Positions 25,136-33,511 of a DNA stretch of 64,000 nucleotides are shown piece after piece. A program made the position numbers and the translations under genes. The notes beneath the pieces are model-generated. The model did not search any database. It was not told where the DNA came from and worked only from the letters and a program-made list of their open reading frames with translations. Origin of the DNA: DATKUK01 sp035530655 (GTDB lineage Bacteria; Planctomycetota; Phycisphaerae; UBA1845; DATKUK01); the NCBI GenBank assembly GCA_035530655.1, contig DATKUK010000017.1, positions 1 to 64,000 on the forward strand. The letters run 5' to 3'. The number at the start of each line of letters is the position of its first letter. The stretch's first letter is position 1.

Positions 25136-26500
25136 ATGTCCGATTTACCGGTGATCTCCGAACCGACCCGAACCACGCCGGTGGCGTTCGACGTGGATGT
25201 GTGCGTTGTCGGAGGCGGGCCCGCGGGCATTGGTGCAGCCGTGGCGGCCGCGCGCCTCGGCGCCTCGACACTGCTGATCGAGCGCTATGGGTTCCTTGGA
25301 GGTATGGCCACCGCCGGGCTGGTCAACCCGTTCATGAATTACCACGTAGAAGACGAACCCATCATTGCGGGCGTCTTTCGCGACTGGGTCGACGGCATGC
25401 GGCGGCGCAACGGCTATCTCGATGCCGGCAGATGCGGCCGGAACATCTTTGAAACCGAGGCGGCAGTGGCGTCGGCCTTCGAGTTGTGCCGCGTAGCCGG
25501 CGTCCAAATGCTCCTGCACAGCTTCCTCGATCGAGCGCTGACCGAAGGCGGCTGGATCACGCACGTCGTCACCGCGGGCAAGACCCGACTGGCCACGCAG
25601 GCCCGCATGTTCGTCGACTGCACGGGCGACGGCGATCTGGCCGCCCTGGCCGGCGCGCCGTTCGACATCGGCCGCGAAACCGATCACGCCACACAACCGA
25701 TGACCCTATGCTTCAACATGAAAGGTGTGGACTGGTCGCAGTTGCCAACCAGCGAGGATGAATCGGACCTGCGCGACCAGCGCCGAGCGCAGATGCAGGA
25801 GCTTTATGATCGCGCCAAGGCCACCGGGCGCATCGAATGTCCGCGCCATAATGTACTGTTCTTCTCGTGTGTTCAAGACGACGAGATTCACTTCAACACG
25901 ACGCGCGTGGTGGGCCGCGACGCCACCGACAGCCTTGATCTGACAGCCGCCGAGCTGGAGGGCCGCCGCCAGGCCGAACAGTTCGTCTCCTGGCTTCGCG
26001 ACGAACTGCCGGGCTTCGAGAACGCGTACCTTTCTGTCACCGCCGCCCAAATCGGCGTCCGCGAGAGCCGCCGTGTCGAAGGCCTGTACGAACTGACCGA
26101 AGACGACGTACTGACTTGCCGCAAGTTTCCCGACGGCATCGCGCGGGCCCACTACGCGATCGACATCCACAACCCGACCGGGTCGGGCACCGAGATCAAA
26201 CCGCTGCCACCGGGCGACTGGTATGAGATTCCTTACCGCTGCCTTGTGCCGCCGAGCATCGCGAACCTTCTGGTGGGCGGGCGATGCATCAGCGCCGACC
26301 ATGTGGCTCACAGCTCGCTGCGGGTCATGCCGATTGCTGCCGCCGTGGGCGAGGCCGCCGGCACCGCCGCAGCCATGGCCGTCCGACAGAGTATCGTACC
26401 CGCCGAACTCGACAGCACGGCGCTGGTCCGGCAGCTCATCGAGCAGGGCCAGAGTCTCGTGCCCACCAGTGAGGTTGACACCGACGATCGATCTGTCTAG
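25136..26500 (+). CDS. FAD-dependent oxidoreductase (FAD_oxidored family)
   Basis: 454 residues. CVVGGGPAGIGAAVAAARLG near residue 25 is the dinucleotide-binding GxGxxG; TLLIERYGFLGGMATAG continues the family pattern. DCTGDGDLAALAG and the C-terminal NLLVGGRCISADHVAHSSLR with PIAAAVGEAAGTAAAMA are the FAD-contacting parts of this family, many of whose members are xanthan-lyase-like or sugar-related oxidoreductases in Planctomycetes. Substrate unknown. The ATG at 25136 has GGGAGG nine bases upstream; an in-frame ATG at 25082 overlaps the trpA stop. Confidence 0.9.
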   Translation: MSDLPVISEPTRTTPVAFDVDVCVVGGGPAGIGAAVAAARLGASTLLIERYGFLGGMATAGLVNPFMNYHVEDEPIIAGVFRDWVDGMRRRNGYLDAGRCGRNIFETEAAVASAFELCRVAGVQMLLHSFLDRALTEGGWITHVVTAGKTRLATQARMFVDCTGDGDLAALAGAPFDIGRETDHATQPMTLCFNMKGVDWSQLPTSEDESDLRDQRRAQMQELYDRAKATGRIECPRHNVLFFSCVQDDEIHFNTTRVVGRDATDSLDLTAAELEGRRQAEQFVSWLRDELPGFENAYLSVTAAQIGVRESRRVEGLYELTEDDVLTCRKFPDGIARAHYAIDIHNPTGSGTEIKPLPPGDWYEIPYRCLVPPSIANLLVGGRCISADHVAHSSLRVMPIAAAVGEAAGTAAAMAVRQSIVPAELDSTALVRQLIEQGQSLVPTSEVDTDDRSV

Positions 26501-26543
26501 AAGACGACGGCAGTAGCTTGGCCCGATTGTTTGGAGTGCGATC

Positions 26544-26942
26544 ATGCCTGACGACGAAGGACCCAGAATTCACGTTGACGACGACTGGAAAAGCGAGGCG
26601 CGCCGCGAGAAGGAGAAGCTGGCCGCCGAAGCCGCCAAGGAACCGGTAGGCGGACCGCTGGGTCAGCCGGGCTTTGCCGATCTGGTCAATCTCCTGGCCA
26701 TGCAGGCCATGGTCGGACTGGGAGGCATGCAAAGCCAGGACGGGCGAGCCATCCCGCCCAACCTGCCGATGGCCAAGTATCACATCGACCTTCTAGAGGT
26801 GCTCGAGAACAAAAGCGCGTCCAATCTCGACGACGAGGAGAAAAAACTCCTCGACACGACGCTCTTCAACCTCAGAATGGCTTATGTGGAGATCACCCAG
26901 GCGGGGGCCGGCCCGGCCCCGCGCCCTGCGGACGACCTATGA
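26544..26942 (+). CDS. DUF1844 domain protein
   Basis: 132 residues. After a charged, disordered head (MPDDEGPRIHVDDDWKSEAR) follows the DUF1844 signature FADLVNLLAMQAMVGLGGMQ, then PPNLPMAKYHIDLLEVLENK and LLDTTLFNLRMAYVEI. DUF1844 proteins are common in Planctomycetes and other deep lineages and have no assigned function. The gene sits between the FAD oxidoreductase and an ACT-domain gene on the same strand. Confidence 0.92.
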   Translation: MPDDEGPRIHVDDDWKSEARREKEKLAAEAAKEPVGGPLGQPGFADLVNLLAMQAMVGLGGMQSQDGRAIPPNLPMAKYHIDLLEVLENKSASNLDDEEKKLLDTTLFNLRMAYVEITQAGAGPAPRPADDL

Positions 26943-26984
26943 GCTGATCAGAATGGCCACAATTCTTGATGGGAGGAAATCGTC

Positions 26985-27374
26985 ATGGCCAGAGTGACAC
27001 AGTTTTGCGTGAACCTGGAGAACAAACCGGGGATGCTCGCCAAGCTCGGCGCGGCGATGCAGCGGGCAAAGGTCAATATCCAGGCCATCTCCGTCGTTGA
27101 CAACGTCGACTGCGGCATGGTCAGATTTGTCGCTGCCCCAGCCGCCAAAGCGAAGGCTGCGATGAAGCGAGCCAAGATGCCCTTCTGCCAGCAGGCGGTG
27201 ATCGCGGCTAAGCTGCGCAACGTGCCGGGCGAGTTGGCCAAGGTATCCGCCAGGCTGGCCAGAGCAAAGGTCAACATCAACTACGTCTACGGTAGCACCG
27301 GCTCGCCCGGGCAGAGCGCGATGGTGGTCTTCAGCGTCGATGACCTTGTCAAGGCCGCCAAGGTTCTCAAGTAA
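26985..27374 (+). CDS. Tandem ACT-domain protein
   Basis: 129 residues made of two ACT domains: VNLENKPGMLAKLGAAMQRA with KVNIQAISV in the first, and AKLRNVPGELAKVSARLARA with KVNINYVYG in the second. ACT domains bind amino acids and regulate enzymes or transcription; with no catalytic domain this is a stand-alone sensor that would act through a partner. GGGAGG precedes the ATG by about nine bases. Confidence 0.92.
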   Translation: MARVTQFCVNLENKPGMLAKLGAAMQRAKVNIQAISVVDNVDCGMVRFVAAPAAKAKAAMKRAKMPFCQQAVIAAKLRNVPGELAKVSARLARAKVNINYVYGSTGSPGQSAMVVFSVDDLVKAAKVLK

Positions 27375-27459
27375 CCGTCAGGTCTGTTAGCCCAGGCGGT
27401 ACATCTGCTCCAGCCAGCAATTTGGCTGCGCGCATCTCGCCCCAGCCACGGTTTGTGCG

Positions 27460-27488
27460 TTGATGTGCGGTCCTGTCGACCGTAGACT
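27460..27488 (+). promoter_or_regulatory. Promoter of the metallopeptidase lipoprotein (possible leaderless mRNA)
   Basis: TTGATG (27460-27465), 17-base spacer, TAGACT (27483-27488). The ATG at 27497 is nine bases past the -10, so transcription would begin at or just before it. No ribosome site precedes the ATG. Confidence 0.45.
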
Positions 27489-27496
27489 TGCTGTCT

Positions 27497-28534
27497 ATGC
27501 TCAGCAAGGGACGTGTCTTTTTCCCCGCCGTCAGCCTGGCCCTGGTGGGAGCGTCGAGCTTGTGGCTGGGCGGGTGCCGACAGAGCGAGCCAGCCAAACA
27601 GGCGGTTCAGTCGCAGGTGACCGACTGGCAGTTCGGCCGCGCCCTGGGCCAACGGCTTCTGACTGACCATTTTGCCGTCTATACGACCGTCCAAGACGCT
27701 CTCACGCTGGAACTCCTGCCGGTCTTCATGGAAACGGCATATCGTCAGTACATCAGTATGGCCCCCGCACCGGACGACAGCGACCGGCGCCTTCCCATCT
27801 ATCTGTTTGACACGCGAAACCAGTGGGAGCAATTCACCCGCGGCTTCGCGCGAGACGAAGCCCGGCGGTATCTGCAAATCCGTTCCGGCGGCTACACCAG
27901 ACAGGAAACGTGTGTGGCGTACTATATTCGCCGAGAGCTTACGCTGGCCGTGCTGGCCCACGAGGGATTCCACCAGTACGCCTACCGGCACTTTGGCAAG
28001 GCGGTGCCGGCGTGGTTAAACGAAGGGCTGGCCTCTTACTGCGAAAACTACGCGTGGGACGGCGACCAACCCGTCTTTGCCCCCCACGCCAATCGATTCC
28101 GCATCAACCACCTCAGGCAGGCCCTGGTCACGGGCAAGCTCATGCCTCTGGCGGAAATCCTCGATGCCCATGCCGGCGACGTGGTGACCACTACGCAGCG
28201 CAAGGTGCAGACCTATTACGCCCAGGTATGGTCAATGACCATGTTCCTCCAGCACGGACCCCAGCAGCGCTACACCTGGGGTTTCGCCCGCCTGCTCGCC
28301 GAATTGGGGACCCCCGCCTTAGCCGCTACCGCCCGAGCCCAGAGAGCTGCAACCGGCGATCGTGACATCGGCTTCGGTCAGGCCGTCTTCCGTGCCTACA
28401 TCACCGAGGACCTCAACGAGTTCACCGAGCGCTATCTGGCGTACTTAAGGGAACTTACCGGCCTGAACGTAGCCAGGCACCCCACCCCGACTCACAGCAC
28501 CGCCGGGCAGACGGCGTTGGCTCTGTCCCACTGA
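27497..28534 (+). CDS. DUF1570-like zinc metallopeptidase lipoprotein
   Basis: 345 residues. The lipobox LWLGGC gives a Cys at residue 27. Near residue 155 the segment LAVLAHEGFHQYAYRHFG holds an HExxH motif (HEGFH), and about 24 residues later WLNEGLASYCENYAW gives the third ligand Glu, as in gluzincins. It likely cleaves proteins in the periplasm or at the surface. Family assignment to the DUF1570-like group is inferred from this layout. The start is the ATG at 27497 rather than the TTG at 27488, which overlaps the -10. Confidence 0.82.
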   Translation: MLSKGRVFFPAVSLALVGASSLWLGGCRQSEPAKQAVQSQVTDWQFGRALGQRLLTDHFAVYTTVQDALTLELLPVFMETAYRQYISMAPAPDDSDRRLPIYLFDTRNQWEQFTRGFARDEARRYLQIRSGGYTRQETCVAYYIRRELTLAVLAHEGFHQYAYRHFGKAVPAWLNEGLASYCENYAWDGDQPVFAPHANRFRINHLRQALVTGKLMPLAEILDAHAGDVVTTTQRKVQTYYAQVWSMTMFLQHGPQQRYTWGFARLLAELGTPALAATARAQRAATGDRDIGFGQAVFRAYITEDLNEFTERYLAYLRELTGLNVARHPTPTHSTAGQTALALSH

Positions 28535-28663
28535 ATCGCCTCGGCGGGTCGTGGCTCAGGGGCGATTCTGCTGGCCGGCAAAGCGATCAAGCGGCCAGCG
28601 CGAAATGTCGATGTTACCACGGGTAGCCGTCCGCCTGCCCCAGGTGAGAGGATCGTCAATCCG

Positions 28664-29527
28664 CTATGTGCCCTGACGAATCGTCCAAGCCATCGTCGCC
28701 ACCTGACGCATCGCCGCAACATCGTGCACCCGGACAATGTGCGCACCGGCCGCGACGGCGCAAGCGACGACGGCAGCCGTCCCCCACTGCCGCCTTTTGG
28801 GCTCATCTATCCCCAGCACTTGCCCGATAAACCGCTTCCGCGAAGGCCCAACCAACACCGGCCGCCCCAGTTCCAGCAGCGCCGCCAGTTCCCGCAAAAT
28901 CGTCAGGTTGTGCTGCGTCGTCTTGCCGAAGCCGATGCCCGGATCGATGATGATCCGCTCGCGATCGATTCCCGCCCGCTCGGCTGCATCCATCCGCTCC
29001 TGCAAGAACGAGCATATCTCAGAGACCACATCCACGTAGGTCGGGTCCTGCTGCATGGTGGCCGGCCGTCCTTGCATGTGCATCAAAATCACAGGCACAT
29101 CCCGCCCGGCCACAACACGCGCCAGCTCCGCGTCGTCACGCAAGGCGAAGACGTCGTTGACCAGGTCGGCACCCGCGTCCAGCGCCGCCTCGGCTACCGA
29201 CCCCAGCCGCGTGTCAACCGAAATCGGCACCGAGTCGCTCGCCCGGCGAGCGGCCTCGATGGCGGGAAGGATGCGGCGCAACTGCTCGTCAGCCGGCACG
29301 GGCTCGCCGCCCGGGCGTGTAGACTCGCCACCGATATCGATGATGTCGGCCCCCTCGGCCACCAACCGCTCCGCCTGCCGTTGGGCCGACGCCGGCGAGA
29401 AGAAGTCACCCCCGTCGCTGAAGCTGTCGGGCGTGACGTTGAGCACGCCCATCACCAGGGGCCGACCACGCAGGTCGATGCCCCCATGCCCCGTTTCGAT
29501 CACGCCGCGGTACCGCCCGCTACACAT
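28664..29527 (-). CDS. folP: Dihydropteroate synthase
   Basis: 287 residues. FolP joins 7,8-dihydropterin pyrophosphate to p-aminobenzoate. VMGVLNVTPDSFSDGG is the phosphate-binding loop, IIDIGGESTRPGGEPV the pterin region, and PVLVGPSRKRFIGQVLG the C-terminal hallmark. The length from the ATG at 29527 is normal. An in-frame ATG at 29584 would add 19 residues and would share CATG with the divergent start at 29583; neither can be excluded. Other folate genes are not in the window. Confidence 0.95.
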   Translation of the reverse strand: MCSGRYRGVIETGHGGIDLRGRPLVMGVLNVTPDSFSDGGDFFSPASAQRQAERLVAEGADIIDIGGESTRPGGEPVPADEQLRRILPAIEAARRASDSVPISVDTRLGSVAEAALDAGADLVNDVFALRDDAELARVVAGRDVPVILMHMQGRPATMQQDPTYVDVVSEICSFLQERMDAAERAGIDRERIIIDPGIGFGKTTQHNLTILRELAALLELGRPVLVGPSRKRFIGQVLGIDEPKRRQWGTAAVVACAVAAGAHIVRVHDVAAMRQVATMAWTIRQGT

Positions 29528-29582
29528 GCACACAGTGTACGTCGCCCCCACGGCCGGATAAACTGCCCACCCCGGAACGCAC

Positions 29583-31430
29583 ATGAGCAGACAAGCCAAT
29601 TCATCTGCTTCGCTCAACGACCGGCCGCCACGACGAGGCCTGCTGCTCGCCCTGGTGGTCGCGGCCGCGATTGCAGCCGCCGCGCCGAGTCTGCGGGGGC
29701 AATTCGTCGGCGGCGACGATTTGCGGCTGCTGCTTGACCATCCCCTTGTAAGTCAGCCCGGCTTGGCCAGTGCGGGCAAGCTGCTGGTTTCGGCCCACCA
29801 CGACCTGTATCAGCCTTTGCCCATGCTCGTGTACATGACCGAGTACTGGGCATATGGCCACCAGGCGCTCGGCTATCACATCGACCGGCTGATCCTTCAC
29901 GCTATCAACGCCCTGCTGGTGTGGCTGCTGGTATGGACCTTGTCGCGCCGCATGGGGTTGAGCACGGCCACGGGCGTTGCCTTCGCCGTGCACCCCCTGG
30001 CCGTCGAGGCGTTCGCCTACGTGGGCAAACTGACGATTCCCCTATCTACTACGTTCGTGCTGCTGGCCATGATTACGTGGCTGCGTTGGCGCGACGGCTG
30101 CGGCGTTCGCTGGCTGATCGCTTCGCTGCTTGGGGTGATTGCGGCTCTGCTGTGCAAGCCGATCGTCACGTTGCCGCTGGCTCTGTGGCTGCTCGACCTG
30201 CACCGCGGCTGGCGATCGAGTTTCCGATGGGCAGCCGCCTGGCTGCCGGTGGCGGCCCTGGCCATCGCCGCCGCCGCTCTGAACCTGCGACTCACTGCCC
30301 GCGCGGGCCTGACGGCGCAGGCAGCCGAGCAACTTTCCGGCCCCTCCATCGCACGTGTGGTCGAGGTGCATCAGTGGGCGCTGCGGAAGTACGTCTGGCC
30401 AAGTGGGTTATCGCCGTGGTATCCGCCCCGACCGCACGTTTCATGGCTCGATCCGGAGGTGATTAGCGGCCTCACCGCTCTGTTTGCCCTGTTGCTGCTG
30501 GCAGCGTTGGCATATCGATCGGCGCCCACAGCCTCGGTCGGGCTGGGGCTGTATGTTTTGCTGCTGCTGCCCTACCAGAGTTCTGTGATCGCCCGCAACG
30601 TCAGTGCGGCCGACCGATTCATGTACCTGCCCATTTTGGGGCTGCACCTGGCCGTGGCGGCATCAGGGTGGCAACTCCTCCAGCAGGCAGCTCGTTCGCT
30701 CCCTCGCGCGCAACAGGAACTCGCCGGCAAACTGGTCATTGTCGTGGCGGCAGCCGCAGCCATCGTCTGGACGGGGCTTGGCTGGCGCACGACGGGTTAC
30801 TACCGAAACGGCGTGACGCGAGCGCGACGTGCGACCCAGCTCTACCCCACACATCCACACGCCCTGCGGGCCTTGGCCCGTGTCCTGGCGCCAAACTCGG
30901 AGGCCCTTGGCGAGTTGGTCGAATGGGACGTCTGGCTTGCCCATGAGGACCGTCTGGACGCCGCCGTCGTACTCTGGGAGCAGGCTGTGCAAACGGCGCC
31001 GCAGGACCCACACGTGCGAGGCTGGTACGCCCTCGCGCTGGCGTGTTTCGGCGAGCATGCAGGGGCACGGGCCCAGGCTGACCAGACCCTCGCTGCGAGT
31101 CCACAATCCTTACCCGCGCGTCTGGCCGTGATGCTGACCGATTTGAGTGCACGTGATGACGCAGCCGTCGAGTCGACGCTCGAGCAGCTCGCCGCCGGCC
31201 TCTGGGCCGACCCGGTCGATCGAGCGGCGCTGGCCCGCGCCACGCTTGCCGTCGGGCGCATGGACTGGACCCAGCCGGATCAGCCCATTCTCTACTGGAC
31301 GGTGGGCAGACTTTTCCTGCTCCAGGGCCGACCCACCGAGGCCGACCGCGCCCTTCAGAGTCTCGTCGTCCGTTTTCCTGACTCCCCGTGGGCCCAGCGT
31401 GCCAATGAATTGATCGGGCACAACCCATAG
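29583..31430 (+). CDS. TMTC-like membrane protein with C-terminal TPR-like region
   Basis: 615 residues, shorter than its relative at 4486-6714. The first ~390 residues span the membrane about ten times; LRGQFVGGDDLRLLLDHPLV in the first loop is the DD motif region, and ADRFMYLPILGLHLAVAASG resembles the GT-C end region. The C-terminal ~200 residues are helical repeats (VRGWYALALACFGEHAGARA) of the TPR kind. Likely role in lipid-linked sugar transfer on the outside of the membrane, by analogy only. Starts at ATG 29583, divergent from folP. Confidence 0.8.
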   Translation: MSRQANSSASLNDRPPRRGLLLALVVAAAIAAAAPSLRGQFVGGDDLRLLLDHPLVSQPGLASAGKLLVSAHHDLYQPLPMLVYMTEYWAYGHQALGYHIDRLILHAINALLVWLLVWTLSRRMGLSTATGVAFAVHPLAVEAFAYVGKLTIPLSTTFVLLAMITWLRWRDGCGVRWLIASLLGVIAALLCKPIVTLPLALWLLDLHRGWRSSFRWAAAWLPVAALAIAAAALNLRLTARAGLTAQAAEQLSGPSIARVVEVHQWALRKYVWPSGLSPWYPPRPHVSWLDPEVISGLTALFALLLLAALAYRSAPTASVGLGLYVLLLLPYQSSVIARNVSAADRFMYLPILGLHLAVAASGWQLLQQAARSLPRAQQELAGKLVIVVAAAAAIVWTGLGWRTTGYYRNGVTRARRATQLYPTHPHALRALARVLAPNSEALGELVEWDVWLAHEDRLDAAVVLWEQAVQTAPQDPHVRGWYALALACFGEHAGARAQADQTLAASPQSLPARLAVMLTDLSARDDAAVESTLEQLAAGLWADPVDRAALARATLAVGRMDWTQPDQPILYWTVGRLFLLQGRPTEADRALQSLVVRFPDSPWAQRANELIGHNP

Positions 31431-31436
31431 CCCGCC

Positions 31437-31465
31437 TTGCCCGCGCCGCGTTCTGCCGCTAGATT
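31437..31465 (+). promoter_or_regulatory. Promoter for the UroD-family gene
   Basis: TTGCCC (31437-31442), 17-base spacer, TAGATT (31460-31465), about 70 bases before the start at 31537. Confidence 0.4.
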
Positions 31466-31536
31466 GCCCTCGATGCGCGCTTCGCATGTCGTTTCGCTGC
31501 GATGACGTGGCTGAACCACCAAAGCAGGATGAGTTC

Positions 31537-32712
31537 ATGGTCGATCAGATGTCCGTTCGTCAGCGTCTGGTAGCAGCGCTCGACTGCCAACAGCCCGACC
31601 GCGTGCCTTGCAGTTTCATGATCTTCCACATCCTGCGCAAGACGTGCGCCAGTGAACAGGAGCTTGCCCGGCGACAGCTCGAGATGGGGCTCGACCCGTT
31701 CGTGCACCTCGGCCATGTCCCTATGTGCTTCGACCCGGCTGTCACGACGAGTCTCGCCAAGCAGCCCGACCCCGACGGCGCCGGCACCCTCCTGATCAAG
31801 ACCTACCACACGCCCGCGGGCGATCTTCAGACCGTCGTTCGCCAGACCGAAGACTGGGAGCACGGCGATAGCGTGCCCCTGCTGGACGACTTTCTGATCC
31901 CCAGGAGCAACAAGTTCCTGATCACCGGGCCGGACGATCTGCCGGCCTTACGCCATCTTTTCGCCCCGTTTGCCGACGACCGGATCAAGACCTACCGCGC
32001 CCAGGCTCGCGAGCTGAAGGCCTTCGCCGAGAAGCACGCGCTGCCCACCGTCGGCGGATGGGGACGCGGCGGCGAGCCCGGCGTGATGGGCATGGACCCC
32101 GTCAACTGGCTGGTCGGTATGGAGAACCTCATGCTGATGGCCCACGACCAGCCGGACACCGTGGACGAGCTGGCCGACATCATCGCCGAGTGGAACCTCC
32201 GCCAGATCGAGATCCAGCTCGACCCCGCGCCGGACGTCATATTCCATCGTGCCTGGTACGAGACCACCGAGTTCTGGACGCCTCAACAATATCAGCGGTT
32301 CATCCAGCCACGACTGAAGCGAGAAGCCGACCTGATCCACCAGGCCGGCTCGCGGCTGGGCTACATCTGCACCAGCGCCATGATGCCCCTCGTGCCCTAC
32401 ATCGTCGACGCCGGCGTCGACGTACTGATCGGGGTTGACCCCGTCCAGGGCAAAGGTACCGACCTGCCCGCGCTCAAGCAGGCTACCGCCGGGCAGATGG
32501 CCCTGTGGGGCGGCGTGAGCGGCGCGGTCACGGTCGAGCTGGGCACCGCCGAACAGACCTTCAGGGCAGTCCGCGAGGCCATCGACGCCCTGGCGCCGGG
32601 CGGCGGGTTCGTTCTCTCGCCCGTCGACAACGTTCGCGATGAGACGCCGCAGTCATGGCCCAATGTCCGCGCCTTCATCGATGCCTGCCGTCAGTACGGA
32701 CGATACGCGTAG
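31537..32712 (+). CDS. Uroporphyrinogen decarboxylase family protein (corrinoid-methyltransferase type)
   Basis: 391 residues. The UroD fold is visible in SVRQRLVAALDCQQPDRVPC at the start, in YICTSAMMPLVPYIVDAGV and in ALAPGGGFVLSPVDNV. Members with this length and a divergent active site are usually not heme enzymes but cobalamin-dependent methyltransferases such as MtaA or MtbA relatives. The RACE-type activator at the right end of the window fits such chemistry, 30 kb away. The methyl donor is unknown. The ATG at 31537 is preferred over 31486. Confidence 0.82.
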   Translation: MVDQMSVRQRLVAALDCQQPDRVPCSFMIFHILRKTCASEQELARRQLEMGLDPFVHLGHVPMCFDPAVTTSLAKQPDPDGAGTLLIKTYHTPAGDLQTVVRQTEDWEHGDSVPLLDDFLIPRSNKFLITGPDDLPALRHLFAPFADDRIKTYRAQARELKAFAEKHALPTVGGWGRGGEPGVMGMDPVNWLVGMENLMLMAHDQPDTVDELADIIAEWNLRQIEIQLDPAPDVIFHRAWYETTEFWTPQQYQRFIQPRLKREADLIHQAGSRLGYICTSAMMPLVPYIVDAGVDVLIGVDPVQGKGTDLPALKQATAGQMALWGGVSGAVTVELGTAEQTFRAVREAIDALAPGGGFVLSPVDNVRDETPQSWPNVRAFIDACRQYGRYA

Positions 32713-32754
32713 CCCTGTCGGAACCTGATCCTACCAGCGTTCGGGGAGCAAACC

Positions 32755-33258
32755 GTGAGCGAGACCCCGATACGCGACTGGTACCTGCGGCGCATCGTGG
32801 GCAACGTCCCGCTCATGCTCAGGCTCTTCGACGCCGACGCGGGCTGCTTCCGCTGCGAGCCGGGACACGACCGCGACTACCAACATGCCGTCCGCCCACT
32901 GGCCTACCTCTATGCGCACAAGATCGACGGCAACCCGTACCACCAGGATGCGTCGATCCTCGACAAGGTCATCCGCGAGGGCGACGCGATCTGGCGCCAT
33001 CTGGAACAGATGAAGCTGGTCAGCAATTATCTGTCCACGGCGCCGAACCACTTCATCTGGCGGGCGGCCCTCTCATTGCGCCGCGCCGCTGCTGCTTATT
33101 TTCCTCGACTCTTGGATGGAACCCTACCACCGCCCCCCGTTTCGCGGGACTCCGGCGGCACCACGACCCGCCTGCCCCTTTGGGTCGGGTCACCTCCGGC
33201 AGGCCAGCTAAGGGGCCAATTGCCGTCGTCTGCGGGCATTCTGAAGGCGGCCGGCTGA
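32755..33258 (+). pseudogene. Truncated gene, N-terminal fragment
   Basis: The first ~100 residues look like real protein (RDWYLRRIVGNVPLMLRLFD, HAVRPLAYLYAHKIDGN, APNHFIWRA) and resemble the start of larger Planctomycete (alpha/alpha)6-type proteins. After about 33075 the frame turns into Pro/Ser/Gly/Arg-rich text (LDGTLPPPPVSRDSGGTTTR), typical of non-coding DNA read by chance. The segment contains ACCGCCCCCCGT at 33129-33140, repeated at 36041-36052 in an intergenic region, so an element or deletion may have ended the gene. No sign of the missing part is seen downstream. Confidence 0.5.
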
Positions 33259-33294
33259 GCTTTTGGCCACCCAAGGGCAGGTCAGGCGTTGCCC

Positions 33295-33323
33295 TTGTTG
33301 CCCGGCACCGGATTCGGTACAAT
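33295..33323 (+). promoter_or_regulatory. Promoter for the beta-helix protein gene
   Basis: TTGTTG (33295-33300), 17-base spacer, TACAAT (33318-33323). Transcription would start near 33330, giving a leader of about 180 bases. Confidence 0.5.
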
Positions 33324-33329
33324 AGATTC

Positions 33330-33511
33330 GGTTTGTCCGCTGACGGGCGATTTCGGCGGGCGTGACGGCCAGAGGTAGCGCGGCAGCCTGAGTGTCTGCA
33401 TGCCGCTTCGGGCCGGAGACCGCCGTACTTCACCGACATTACCCGTCAGCGTGGGGTATTTCACCTTTCCCGGGTTTAGTTCGTGCCCACCGGACGACGG
33501 AGGAACATATC
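33330..33511 (+). promoter_or_regulatory. Structured 5' leader, four nested helices
   Basis: Helices: P1 CGCTGACGGG (33338-33347) with CCCGTCAGCG (33442-33451), P2 CGGCGG (33354-33359) with CCGCCG (33420-33425), P3 CGGCC (33366-33370) with GGCCG (33411-33415), P4 GCGGCA (33380-33385) with TGCCGC (33401-33406). Between P2 and P3 the internal loop has GA (33364-33365) facing GA (33416-33417), able to form tandem sheared G-A pairs. I recognise no described riboswitch. GGAGGA and the ATG of the gene follow 50 bases after P1. Confidence 0.5.
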
